Below are positions 22,607 to 33,638 of a DNA stretch of 33,638 nt, piece after piece. Positions within the stretch are counted from its first letter, which is position 1. The number at the start of each line of letters is the position of its first letter. The stretch covers positions 1 to 33,638 of the forward strand of contig NZ_JAAEDM010000057.1 in NCBI RefSeq assembly GCF_018129065.1, given 5' to 3'. Below the pieces are notes generated by a model. It did not search any database. It saw nothing but the letters and a program-made list of their open reading frames with translations, and had not been told where the DNA came from. The translations under genes and the position numbers were made by a program. Source of the stretch: Neoroseomonas soli. Its GTDB lineage: Bacteria > Pseudomonadota > Alphaproteobacteria > Acetobacterales > Acetobacteraceae.

Positions 22607-23467
22607 TCAAGCCGCCTTCGCAGGCGTCGCCGCGTTCTCGTTCACCGCCCGGCGCAGCGCCTGCTGGTAACGGTCCCGCCGCCAGCACAGCAGGCGCCAG
22701 GCGCCTTTGGCCGCGATGTCCGACATCCGCCCGCGCGGATCGAGGCCGATCGACTTGAAGATCATGCCCATCGCCCGCTCGATGTGGCGAAAGCGATAGA
22801 AGCCCATCGCCCGGCCCATGTAGCCGGTGATGCAGCGGTCATGGTCGTAGGGCGTGCCCTCGGCCTCGTTGCCGCAGTGGAAGGCGTAGGCGAGTTCGTC
22901 GTCCTCGCTCTCCCCGATCCGTCCGAGCGCCACCCGCAGGCGCTTCGCGAAGGAGAGGTTCTCCCGCGCCAGGTAGCGCTTCATGTGGTCGTAGAAGAGC
23001 TTGAAGTGCCGGTACTCGTCCGCAGCGATCAACCGGCAGACCTGCTTCAGCACCGGCTCCTCCGTCGCGTCGCCGAGCGCGCTGTAATAGGAGGAGGTGC
23101 CGGTTTCCACCATGCAGCGCGCGATCAGCTCGCCGGTGCGCGAGCCGCGAATCGACGCGTCGGCGTCGAGCTGGATCTTGTAGCCCTCGCGGTAGCGCAC
23201 GAAGGCCGCCTGGAAGTCCCAGCCCGGATCAGCGAGTTCGCCCCAGCGGCCGAGCGCGTCACCGTGCTGCGTCTCCTCCACGCCCCAGTAGTCGGTGGCG
23301 GCGCGGAAGTCGGGATCGTCGTGGAAGACGCGCGACAGGTAGGTGACGTAATCGACGGCATTGCGCTCGACCATCGCGGCGGCCTTCACCAACGGCACGA
23401 CGTCGGGATGGACCTTGGTCGGATCGAAGCGGTCCCAGTCCACCTCGTCGATATGCCAATGCTTCAT
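22607..23467 (-). CDS. Ferritin-like diiron protein resembling acyl-ACP desaturases
   Basis: A 286-residue, mostly helical soluble protein. It carries the four-helix diiron ligand set Glu34 (AMVERNAVDY), Glu65 and His68 (EETQHGD), Glu121 (VETGTSSYYSA), and Glu151 and His154 (AADEYRHF). The pieces VEETQHGDALGRW and LIAADEYRHF closely parallel the EENRHGDLL and IAADEKRHE motifs of soluble acyl-ACP desaturases, so the family is probably FA_desaturase_2-like rather than iron-storage ferritin. GAGGA lies before ATG 23467; the upstream frame (to 23566) has no family sequence. The C-terminus holds a basic Arg/Trp-rich tail. The reaction is not known from the sequence; an oxygen-dependent desaturase or oxygenase is inferred. 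Confidence 0.75.
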   Translation of the reverse strand: MKHWHIDEVDWDRFDPTKVHPDVVPLVKAAAMVERNAVDYVTYLSRVFHDDPDFRAATDYWGVEETQHGDALGRWGELADPGWDFQAAFVRYREGYKIQLDADASIRGSRTGELIARCMVETGTSSYYSALGDATEEPVLKQVCRLIAADEYRHFKLFYDHMKRYLARENLSFAKRLRVALGRIGESEDDELAYAFHCGNEAEGTPYDHDRCITGYMGRAMGFYRFRHIERAMGMIFKSIGLDPRGRMSDIAAKGAWRLLCWRRDRYQQALRRAVNENAATPAKAA

Positions 23468-23649
23468 GCCATCCTCGTCAGCACACTCGCAGCCAGTCCG
23501 GCGGCGCGTGCCCGCCGGACGGTGATGGATGCCGTGACATCTTCGCCCGCCCCGTGGCGGATTCAAGGCAGGCTGTCACGGATGCGCGCCACCGTGTCTG
23601 CGCTGCATCAAACCGGCGCGCGCTGACGCCGCGCCGAAGCCTGCGGAGT

Positions 23650-23665
23650 GGCGCCAAGCGGCGCC
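23650..23665 (-). terminator. Short stem-loop after atpC
   Basis: A 6-bp palindromic stem (GGCGCC AAGC GGCGCC) begins five bases past the atpC stop on the minus strand. No T-tract follows, so it is a weak candidate for the end of the atp transcript. The remaining gap to the diiron gene (23468-23649) shows no gene. Confidence 0.3.
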
Positions 23666-23670
23666 GGCCG

Positions 23671-24081
23671 TCAGGCCGCCTGGGCGGCGGCCAGCATCGC
23701 GCGCGCGGAGAGCAGCCTGGCCATCGCGGCCTCGCGCTTCTCCGGCGTGGCGTCGGTGGCCTCGGCGAGCGCCTTCTCGCAATCGGCGATGCGGCGCTCG
23801 GCGTCGGCCTTGGAGAGTTGCGCGACCGGCGTCGCTTCCTCGGCGAGGATGGTCACGCGCGTCGGCGTCACCTCTGCGAAGCCGCCGGCGACGAAGAGCT
23901 TCTCGGTATCCTGCCCGCCCTCGCGCACGGAGATGACGCCGCCGCGCAGCGCGACGATCATCGGCGCGTGGCCGGGCAGCACGCCCATCTCGCCCTCGGC
24001 GGCAGGCAGCACCGCCATCTCGACCGGCCGGGAGAGCAACAGCTTCTCGGGGGAGACGAATTCGAGCTGGAAGGTGGCCAT
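23671..24081 (-). CDS. atpC: ATP synthase F1 subunit epsilon
   Basis: A 136-residue epsilon subunit. It has the N-terminal beta-sandwich (FQLEFVSPEKLLLSRPVEMAVLPAAEGEMGVLPGHAPMIVALRGGVISV, VAGGFAEVTPTRVTILAEEA) and the C-terminal helical pair (SKADAERRIADCEKALAEA, REAAMARLLSARAMLAAAQ). It sits on the F1 central stalk and limits ATP hydrolysis. AGGGAG precedes ATG 24081. It is last in the operon and is separated from atpD by 212 bp that contain a palindromic repeat, more than between the other atp genes. Confidence 0.95.
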   Translation of the reverse strand: MATFQLEFVSPEKLLLSRPVEMAVLPAAEGEMGVLPGHAPMIVALRGGVISVREGGQDTEKLFVAGGFAEVTPTRVTILAEEATPVAQLSKADAERRIADCEKALAEATDATPEKREAAMARLLSARAMLAAAQAA

Positions 24082-24205
24082 CGGAAACGCTCCCTAGATC
24101 CCTCGCTAGCGTCCTGGCTAGCCCGCAACCGGCGCACCCATCCAATCTGGGCATCGCCCCTGGAGGATCCGGCCGCACAGCGGCCGGCGCCGCCCACTCG
24201 ACTTT

Positions 24206-24274
24206 CCCTCAGGCGCAACCGCGATGCGGCGGAGCCAAGGCGGCCGGATGGCCGCCGCCCGGCGCCTGAGGGCA
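24206..24274. repeat. Dispersed palindromic repeat, copy B, between atpD and atpC
   Basis: Outer arms CCCTCAGGCGC (24206-24216) and GCGCCTGAGGG (24262-24272) are perfect 11-bp inverted repeats. They enclose a second 7-bp stem, GGCGGCC / GGCCGCC with a GGAT loop (24239-24256). The core 24236-24261 is identical to 4186-4211. The element lies wholly in the atpD-atpC gap and, transcribed, would form a large nested hairpin between the two coding regions. Confidence 0.75.
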
Positions 24275-24293
24275 CACGGAAGAAGGTGGCCGC

Positions 24294-26619
<2,326 letters not shown>

Positions 26620-26644
26620 GGGTGGCTCTCCGCGCCTTGCCTAC

Positions 26645-28177
<1,533 letters not shown>

Positions 28178-28178
28178 A

Positions 28179-28778
28179 TCAGGCGGCCCCCTTCATGGCG
28201 TACTGCAGGCGCTGCAGCTTGGACTTGATGGAATTGTCGTAGAGGCGGGACCCGATCCGGACGATCAGGCCGCCAAGGATGGACGGGTCGATGTGCTCGG
28301 AGAGGCGGACGCCGGACAGGCCGGCCTCCGTCAGCCGCGCGACGATCTGCGTGCGCTGCGTCTCCGACAGCGGATGGGCGGTGGTCACATCGGCGGTCTG
28401 CTGGCCGCGGCGTTCCGCGAGCAGCGCGCCGAAGGCCTGCGCCACCGCGGGCAGGGAGGCCAGCCGGCGGTTGGTGATCATCACGCCGACGAGGTTGCGG
28501 ACCTCGGTGCCGATGCCGCCGCGGTCGAGGATCGCGAAGGTCCCCGCGCGCTGCTTCGCCGCGCCGAGGCGCGGATCGGCGATGAAGTCACGGAACCCGG
28601 CATCGTCGCGCCACAGGCCGAGCAGGCCCTCGAGGTCGGCGGCGATGCGGTCGAGCACGTCCGGTTCGGCCGCGCGCTTGTCATCGGCAAGGCCGAGCAG
28701 CGCCTGGGCATAGCGCGCGGGCGCGCCGACCGGGTTCGGCATGGAGGAGGAGGCGGTATGGATTGTCTCGGCGGCCAC
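28179..28778 (-). CDS. atpH: ATP synthase F1 subunit delta
   Basis: A 199-residue delta subunit (OSCP-like) that links F1 to the peripheral stalk. The pattern is [29 protein letters not shown] near the N-terminus, [47 protein letters not shown] in the middle, and [41 protein letters not shown] at the end. The start is uncertain: GTG 28778 gives 199 aa and ATG 28742 gives 187 aa; neither has a strong ribosome site. It is the first gene of the operon, diverging from the RraA-like gene. Confidence 0.95.
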   Translation of the reverse strand: MAAETIHTASSSMPNPVGAPARYAQALLGLADDKRAAEPDVLDRIAADLEGLLGLWRDDAGFRDFIADPRLGAAKQRAGTFAILDRGGIGTEVRNLVGVMITNRRLASLPAVAQAFGALLAERRGQQTADVTTAHPLSETQRTQIVARLTEAGLSGVRLSEHIDPSILGGLIVRIGSRLYDNSIKSKLQRLQYAMKGAA

Positions 28779-28856
28779 GGGCGATCCCGGTCCTGTTTAC
28801 TGGTGGGCTGCGCAAAGGTCATGGCCGCGCGAGGGCATCCCTCGGCGGCGGCGGGC

Positions 28857-28884
28857 GATTAACATGGCGTCACACGCACCGCAA
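28857..28884 (-). promoter_or_regulatory. Possible atp operon promoter
   Basis: In the 224-bp divergent gap the minus strand has TTGCGG (28884-28879), 16 bases, then TTAATC (28862-28857), a plausible -35/-10 pair about 80 bases above atpH. An interrupted palindrome, TTGTC GT GACAA (28921-28932), lies further upstream and could be an operator for either side. Both are weak pattern matches. Confidence 0.25.
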
Positions 28885-29002
28885 CCGACCCGCCGCCAGA
28901 TTCCGCCCATGCCGCGACACTTGTCGTGACAAATTCGGGCGCGCGGCTGGACGGGATCCGCCCCGCGGGCCAGCATTCCCGCCGGATCCGAGGGGAAACG
29001 CC

Positions 29003-29689
29003 ATGCTCGACAACCCGCCGCTGCTCACCATCCATCGCGGCCACCGCCGCCCGGACCCGGCGCTGGTCGCGGCCTTCCGCGGGGCGCAGACCTCCCACTT
29101 GGCCGATGCCATGGATGGCCGGGGGGCGCTCGACTACCGGATCAAGCCGATGGATGCGGAAAACGCGGTCTTCGCCGGCCCGGCGCTGACCGCCTTCGCC
29201 TATCCGGCCGACATCGTCGGCGTCTATGGCGCCCTGGCCGAGGCCGAGCCGGGCGACGTGCTGGTCGTCGCCAACGACGCCTACACGGCCACGGCGGTGA
29301 TCGGCGACATCGTCGCCGGGATGCTGAAGAACAAGGGCGTGGCCGCCTTCGTCACCGACGGGCTGGCGCGCGACCGGGCCGGCATCGTCGCCACCGGCCT
29401 GCCGGTCTTTGCCGCCGGGATCATGCCGGCCTCCCCCGCCGCCAACGGGCCGGGCGTGGTGGGCGCGCCCGTGACGCTGGGCGGCCAGCATGTCCGCCCG
29501 GGCGACATCATCGTGGGCGATGCCGACGGCGTGGTGGTCGTGCCGCTCGATCAGGCGGAGGCCGTGCTGGAACGCCTCGCGGCCATCCGGGTGGCGGAGG
29601 CCAAGGCCATCGCGGCGGTCGAATCGGGCAGCACGGCCACCGACCGCATCCGCCACATCGTCGCCGGGGCCCGCATCATCGGCCCGTGA
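29003..29689 (+). CDS. RraA-like / HMG aldolase family protein
   Basis: A 228-residue protein of the RraA-like fold, which includes 4-hydroxy-4-methyl-2-oxoglutarate (HMG/CHA) aldolases and the RNase E inhibitor RraA. The key segment is GDIVAGMLKNKGVAAFVTDGLARD, holding the substrate- and metal-binding Arg-Asp pair, and GDIIVGDADGVVVVP is the other family block. The bacterial aldolase branch is more likely than true RraA, because the protein is longer than RraA and keeps the DGxxRD motif. GAGG sits nine bases before ATG 29003. It diverges from the atp operon and its 3' end overlaps the convergent TauE/SafE gene by 14 bp. No protocatechuate or gallate pathway genes lie nearby, so the substrate is open. 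Confidence 0.85.
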   Translation: MLDNPPLLTIHRGHRRPDPALVAAFRGAQTSHLADAMDGRGALDYRIKPMDAENAVFAGPALTAFAYPADIVGVYGALAEAEPGDVLVVANDAYTATAVIGDIVAGMLKNKGVAAFVTDGLARDRAGIVATGLPVFAAGIMPASPAANGPGVVGAPVTLGGQHVRPGDIIVGDADGVVVVPLDQAEAVLERLAAIRVAEAKAIAAVESGSTATDRIRHIVAGARIIGP

Positions 29690-30443
29690 GCGGATCCCAC
29701 AGCGGCATGCCGAGCACGGCGGCCGCCAGGATCAGGGCGTAGCCGGCGCGGCGGAAGGTCGTCTCGCTGGCCAGCCCGAACAGCGCGGCGCCGCCCCACA
29801 GCCCCGCCGCGTAGGACGGCCCCGCGGCCAGCGCCAGCCAGGCGCTGTCCCAGCCGATCAGCCCGCGCCAGGCATAGGCGGCGGTGACCACCGCCGTCAG
29901 GATGGCGAAATAGAGGTTCATGTTGGCCCGCACCGTCAGCGCCGGGGCCGAGCGGCCGAGCCACCAGACCGCCGGCGCCACGCCGCCGAGCATGGCCGTG
30001 CCGCTCATCACCCCGCCGACGACGCCGACGCCGACCGTCAGCGGCACCGATCCCGCCCCGTGGTATCGCCAGCCGGAGGCGAGCACCGTCGCCGCCATCA
30101 ACACCAGCCCGGTCAGCCCCCAGCGCAGCGCCACCGGGTCGGCATAGGCGAGGATCAGCGCCCCGAAGGGCACCGCGAAGATCGCGCCCACGGCCATGAC
30201 CGAGACCTCCCGCCGCGCCGCATGCCGCCAGGCGCCGCGCAGGAACAGCAGACAGGCGACGCATTCGAGCAGCGCCAGCACCGGCACCGCCGCGCGCGGC
30301 CCCACCGCGGCGGCGGCCAGCGGCACGAAGACCAGGGCGGCCCCGAAGCCCGAGAAGCCGCGCGACAGGCCGCCGACGATCGCCGCCCCGGCGACGCCGA
30401 GCAGCGCACCCAGGGGCGGCAGGTTGGCGAGAAGGAAGTCCAT
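29676..30443 (-). CDS. TauE/SafE family permease (second copy)
   Basis: A 255-residue membrane protein with about eight helices. It has GGLSRGFSGFGAALVFVPLAAAAVGPRAAVPVLALLE near the N-terminus and the repeat GGVMSGTAMLGGVAPAVWWL in the second half. It shares the RGxSGFG and SGWRYHG segments with the permease at 1389-2144 but is otherwise well diverged, so the two are old paralogues. Its 3' end overlaps the RraA-like gene on the opposite strand. Substrate unknown; a small organic or sulfur anion is inferred from the family. Confidence 0.85.
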   Translation of the reverse strand: MDFLLANLPPLGALLGVAGAAIVGGLSRGFSGFGAALVFVPLAAAAVGPRAAVPVLALLECVACLLFLRGAWRHAARREVSVMAVGAIFAVPFGALILAYADPVALRWGLTGLVLMAATVLASGWRYHGAGSVPLTVGVGVVGGVMSGTAMLGGVAPAVWWLGRSAPALTVRANMNLYFAILTAVVTAAYAWRGLIGWDSAWLALAAGPSYAAGLWGGAALFGLASETTFRRAGYALILAAAVLGMPLWDPLTGR

Positions 30444-30547
30444 GCGCGCGCAGCCTCGGCCGCCGGACCGCCGCCGTCCAGGGCGGGGCCGGCATGACCC
30501 GGCCGCGGTTGTCGCCTGCCCAGCCGCGGGCTACAGCGTGCCGCGTC

Positions 30548-31741
30548 ATGAGCCCCCCACCGGACGCCATGCCGGCCGCGTCGCCGGGCGCCCCCTCCGC
30601 ATCCCTCTCCGAAGGCCCGCTGCCGGCGCTGCGCGCGCGCATCGCCGGCGGGGCCATCGCCGCCGACCCGGCGCAGGAACTCGCGGCGGAGAAGCTGCAG
30701 GACCTCTGGCGCCGCACCCGCGGCTACGACCCGAAGGTGGATCCGCCCGAGACCGGCGGCTTCCTCGGCCGCTTCTTCCGCCGCAAGCCGGTGGACGAGG
30801 CGCCGAACGGCGCGCCTCTCGGCCTCTACCTCGTGGGCGAGGTCGGGCGCGGCAAGTCCATGCTCATGGACCTGTTTTTCGCCAGCGCCGACGTGGCGCG
30901 GAAGAAGCGGCTGCACTTCCACCAGTTCATGCAGCAGGCGCATCGCCGCATCCATGAATGGAAGAAGCAGCACGGCGACACCACGGACCCCATCCCGCCG
31001 CTCGCCGATTCGATCGTGGCCGAGGCCGCGCTGCTCTGCTTCGACGAATTCCAGGTGCACGACATCGCCGACGCGATGATCCTCGGCCGGCTGTTCGAGG
31101 CGCTGTTCGCCCGCGGCGTGGTGATCGTCGCCACCTCCAACACCGCGCCGGACGACCTGTTCAGGGGCAAGCCGGGGCGCGACGCCTTCCTGCCCTTCAT
31201 CCAGCTCATCAAGAAGCGGATCGAGGTGCTGCACCTCGAAGCCGCGCGCGACTACCGGCGCGAACGCATCCGCGGCCTGCCGACCTGGCACGTGCCGCCC
31301 GACGGCCGCGCCGAGCGCGCGATGGACGCCGCCTTCGCGGAACTGACGGGCGACACGCCGGCAAAGCCAACGAGACTGACGCTGCTCGGCCGTGCGGTGG
31401 AAGTGCCGCAGGCCGCCCGCGGCGTGGCGCGCTTCGAGTTCGACGAGATCTGCGGCAGGCCGCTCGGCCCCGCCGACTACCTGGCCGTCGCGACCCACTT
31501 CCACACGGTGGTGCTGGACGGGATCCCGCGCCTCGGCCCCGAGAACTTCGACAAGGCGCGCCGCTTCATCACGCTGATCGACGCGCTCTACGAGCACCGC
31601 TGCAAGCTGGTGGCGAGCGCCGAGGACTACCCCGACCGCCTCTATGAGCGCGGCGAGAACGCCGCGATGTTCGAGCGCACCGCCTCCCGCCTGGTGGAGA
31701 TGCAGAGCCAGGACTACCTGGCCCTCCCGCACCTCACCTGA
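30548..31741 (+). CDS. zapE: Cell division protein ZapE / AFG1-like ATPase
   Basis: A 397-residue AAA+ type ATPase of the ZapE/AFG1/LACE1 family. Walker A is GEVGRGKS (97-104) and Walker B is ALLCFDEFQVHDIADAM (161 onward). The sensor stretch is VVIVATSNTAPDDLF, and RFEFDEICGRPLGPADYLAVA is a C-terminal block specific to the family. In E. coli ZapE acts at the Z-ring; mitochondrial AFG1 helps remove unassembled respiratory subunits. ATG 30548 is an uncertain choice: no ribosome site is visible, and 30494 and 30569 are alternatives. The N-terminal 20 or so residues are Pro/Ala/Ser-rich. Its 3' end overlaps the convergent GT61 gene by 8 bp. Confidence 0.9.
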   Translation: MSPPPDAMPAASPGAPSASLSEGPLPALRARIAGGAIAADPAQELAAEKLQDLWRRTRGYDPKVDPPETGGFLGRFFRRKPVDEAPNGAPLGLYLVGEVGRGKSMLMDLFFASADVARKKRLHFHQFMQQAHRRIHEWKKQHGDTTDPIPPLADSIVAEAALLCFDEFQVHDIADAMILGRLFEALFARGVVIVATSNTAPDDLFRGKPGRDAFLPFIQLIKKRIEVLHLEAARDYRRERIRGLPTWHVPPDGRAERAMDAAFAELTGDTPAKPTRLTLLGRAVEVPQAARGVARFEFDEICGRPLGPADYLAVATHFHTVVLDGIPRLGPENFDKARRFITLIDALYEHRCKLVASAEDYPDRLYERGENAAMFERTASRLVEMQSQDYLALPHLT

Positions 31742-33326
31742 GGCGCAGCGGCACCGATGCCTCCTCCGGCCCGGGCGGGTCGGCGAGGAACTCCTCCAGC
31801 GCCGCCACCGCCTCCGGGATGGAGACGCGCCAGCGGCCGGTCAACTCGTCGCAGGGCTCGACCCAGGCGAGATGGGGATGGCCGCGCAGGCGGGAGATGC
31901 GCGTCATGCACAGCCGCACCAGGAGCGAGCGCGGCATGGCCGGCATCAGCTCGAAGACCTTCACGCCGGGGCGCGCCAGCGCCAGCAGGGCGAGCCCCGC
32001 CCCGTGCGGCGCGACGATCACCGAGGCCGCGCGCACCGCGCGGACCTGCTCCGCGAAGGGCAGGCGGGACATCATCACTGCAACGAAGCCCATGGCCTCC
32101 AGCACGGCCTCGAACTCCGCCTCGTTCTCCATCGGCCGCAGGGCGGCGTCGCGGCGGGAGATGTAGAGACGCGGCCCGCCCGGCGGGGGAAGGCTGCTGG
32201 CCGCATCGGCGGCGGCGGCGATTCGGTCGTGCAGCGCGGCGGCCGGACTCCCCGCCTCCGCCCGCCCGGTCCGGTGGGTGACGCTGTAGAGCACATCCAC
32301 CCGGCAGGCCTCGCCGACCGGCAGCACCGGCAGGTCCGGCCCGGCGAGCAGGTCGAGGCTCGCCGTCTGGAAGGGAGCGGCGTCGTCGCGCACCAGGATC
32401 GGCAGGCTGCGCGGCACGCCCGGGGCGAATCGCCAGGCGAAGCTCGGCAGGTAGCCGTTCAGCCAATGGTGCAGGTTGTTGGTCACGCCGGTGGCGAGCA
32501 CGCCGGCGGGGATGCGGGGGGCCACCGTCATGGCCGCGCGCGCGCTGCCGGGCAGCGACGTGACCAGCATGCCGAGCACGCCGCCGTCCGGCCGCCAGAT
32601 GTGGCCGTGCCGGTTCACGAACACGTCGCGATGGACCACGACCTGGGGGGTATCCTCCTCGCGCAGCTCCTGCTCGGCCCGCGCGGCCAGGCCCAGTGCC
32701 AGATCCGCGAAGGCGGGATCCACGCCGGGGGCCAGGCGCAACCGCGGCGACAGCGCGGGCAGGACGAGCGGACCCGGGTCGGGGTGGGCGAAGATGGCGC
32801 GTTCCGTCTCCTCCGCCCGTGCCCCGGAGAGGCGGCGTTCCAGGGCGCGGGCCGCGTCGCGCACCGTCGGGTCGGCGCGGGCGTCGAGGCGGATCGCGGC
32901 CAGGGTCCCGCCAACCGGGCCTCGCGCCTCAATGTCCCAGACCGTGGCGGGGTCGCAGCAGAGCACGGCCCAGGCCTGCTGGGCGTTGCCGGTGGCGGCG
33001 AGGCGCGCCGCCGCGGCCGCGCGGATCCGGTGCGGCAGCTCGGCGACGATCACCAGCCGGACGGCCCAGGCCAGCGCCTCCGGGTCGCGCACCGCGAGCG
33101 CCGCTTCCACCGCACGGACGAAAAGGCCGGGACGCAGCCGGTCGGCCGGCTGGGAGCGCAGGAGATCGAGGACCCCCTGCCAGTCCCCGGCGGTGACCAT
33201 CTCATGGGTCAGTCGGCCAATGGCGCCGGGCGCAAGCGGTGCCTTGGAAGGCGCTATCGAAGCGGAATCGTTCATCGGGGGGCCAGGATTCTCGGGGCTT
33301 GCCAGGACGGCCTCGGTGGGGTTCAT
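31734..33326 (-). CDS. Glycosyltransferase family 61 protein
   Basis: A 530-residue protein (ATG 33326; MNDSAS at 33275 is an alternative start, and neither has a good ribosome site). The C-terminal half has the GT61/DUF563 signature: RLYISRRDAALRPMENEAEFEAVLEAMGF, LPFAEQVRAVRAASVIVAPHGAGLALLALARPG and VFELMP. The PHGAGL motif is the diagnostic one. Residues 30-190 are an Ala/Leu/Arg-rich helical stretch with TPR-like repeats (WQGVLDLLRSQPADRL, AWAVRLVIVAEL, AAAARLAATGNAQQAW), absent from minimal GT61 enzymes. GT61 proteins transfer xylose, GlcNAc or similar sugars; the acceptor here is unknown. No glycan cluster surrounds it. Confidence 0.85.
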   Translation of the reverse strand: MNPTEAVLASPENPGPPMNDSASIAPSKAPLAPGAIGRLTHEMVTAGDWQGVLDLLRSQPADRLRPGLFVRAVEAALAVRDPEALAWAVRLVIVAELPHRIRAAAAARLAATGNAQQAWAVLCCDPATVWDIEARGPVGGTLAAIRLDARADPTVRDAARALERRLSGARAEETERAIFAHPDPGPLVLPALSPRLRLAPGVDPAFADLALGLAARAEQELREEDTPQVVVHRDVFVNRHGHIWRPDGGVLGMLVTSLPGSARAAMTVAPRIPAGVLATGVTNNLHHWLNGYLPSFAWRFAPGVPRSLPILVRDDAAPFQTASLDLLAGPDLPVLPVGEACRVDVLYSVTHRTGRAEAGSPAAALHDRIAAAADAASSLPPPGGPRLYISRRDAALRPMENEAEFEAVLEAMGFVAVMMSRLPFAEQVRAVRAASVIVAPHGAGLALLALARPGVKVFELMPAMPRSLLVRLCMTRISRLRGHPHLAWVEPCDELTGRWRVSIPEAVAALEEFLADPPGPEEASVPLRLR

Positions 33327-33378
33327 CAAAACGTGGAAGCGCCGGATCTTTCCAGCCCATGGTGGATCGGTCTAGCCT

Positions 33379-33394
33379 GCGTGAAATATCACGC
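33379..33394. promoter_or_regulatory. Perfect 16-bp palindrome between divergent genes
   Basis: GCGTGA AATA TCACGC is a perfect inverted repeat with 6-bp arms. It lies 22 bp before the ATG of the secreted protein and about 50 bp upstream of the GT61 start. Its GTGA-N4-TCAC shape resembles a Crp/Fnr-type or other dimer operator, but the spacing is not that of a canonical Crp site. It is the only AT-containing palindrome of this size in the divergent gap. Confidence 0.4.
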
Positions 33395-33416
33395 AACGAA
33401 TCGAGAGGTTGAACGC

Positions 33417-33638
33417 ATGCGGTTCCTGGCCTCGGCGCTGATTGCCCTTGCCACCCTGTCCTGGTCCGTCATGCCGGCGGAGGCGCGCAGCCGCACCCAG
33501 CAACAGGCCCAGGCGCAGTCCCGGCCGGTGGCGTCGCAGACCACGCGCGCGGCGGCGACGCGGCGGACCGAGGTGCCGCAGCGACAGGCCCGTGCATCCC
33601 AGCCGACCGGCCGCCAGGCCGCGGCCCCCCGCCAGGCG
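33417..33638 (+). CDS. Secreted Gln/Arg/Ala-rich protein, N-terminal part (runs off the window)
   Basis: The frame starts at ATG 33417 with GAGAGG eight bases upstream and stays open to the end of the window (74 residues). Residues 1-23 are a clear Sec signal peptide (MRFLASALIALATLSWSVMPAEA, cleavage likely after AEA). The rest is low complexity: Gln, Arg, Ala and Thr, with QQQAQAQ and repeated RQA/RAA units. Such linkers often precede a peptidoglycan-active or cell-wall binding domain, but none is reached here. I do not assign a function. Confidence 0.75.
   Translation, partial: MRFLASALIALATLSWSVMPAEARSRTQQQAQAQSRPVASQTTRAAATRRTEVPQRQARASQPTGRQAAAPRQA

Overview
The window is very GC-rich (about 70% by eye), tightly packed bacterial DNA. 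It looks like an alphaproteobacterium of the Rhodospirillales/Acetobacteraceae type (Roseomonas-like). The grounds are a ChpT-family phosphotransferase beside CheA, the aroQ-accB-accC operon, an atpHAGDC operon without atpBEF, a type III PLP ornithine/lysine decarboxylase, a DUF3553 gene and alphaproteobacterial-style gene coupling. The placement is inferred from gene content, not from a database search. Most of the window is ordinary chromosome. I see no prophage, CRISPR array, insertion sequence, rRNA or tRNA.

Layout. 1-1161 (-): a cut-off CheA and a ChpT-like histidine phosphotransferase. 1213-7025 (+): DUF3553, a TauE/SafE permease, a GYD-domain protein, moaA, a one-helix membrane protein, a Nit-type amidohydrolase, NAD kinase and an MFS transporter, many with 4-bp stop/start overlaps. 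7084-13416 (-): a complete peptide-type ABC importer (binding protein, two permeases, two ATPases) followed by an FkbM methyltransferase. A paralogous binding protein diverges from it at 13517-15115 (+). 15326-15722 (-): a guanidinium exporter of the SugE/Gdx type, preceded by two stem-loops with ACGA and ACGG loops that match a guanidine-II (mini-ykkC) riboswitch. 15730-18072 (-): aroQ-accB-accC. 18205-19218 (+): thiS-thiG. 19219-19446: four palindromic repeat units. 19447-20621 (-): an Lrp/AsnC regulator and leucyl/phenylalanyl-tRNA-protein transferase. 20895-22025 (-): the PLP decarboxylase with a long leader, bracketed by inverted copies of a two-hairpin element. 22607-23467 (-): a diiron ferritin-like protein whose motifs resemble acyl-ACP desaturases. 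23671-28778 (-): the F1 ATP synthase operon. 29003-33326: an RraA-like aldolase, a second TauE/SafE permease, a ZapE/AFG1 ATPase and a GT61 glycosyltransferase, arranged as convergent overlapping pairs. 33417-end (+): the start of a secreted Gln/Arg/Ala-rich protein.

How the parts work together: the genes serve housekeeping metabolism (molybdopterin, thiamine thiazole, malonyl-CoA, shikimate, NADP, polyamine, ATP synthesis), transport (peptides, anions, guanidinium) and signalling. The most informative non-coding signals are the riboswitch upstream of the guanidinium exporter, the element pair around the decarboxylase, the untranslated region in front of the decarboxylase, and a dispersed palindromic repeat with one copy inside the atp operon between atpD and atpC.
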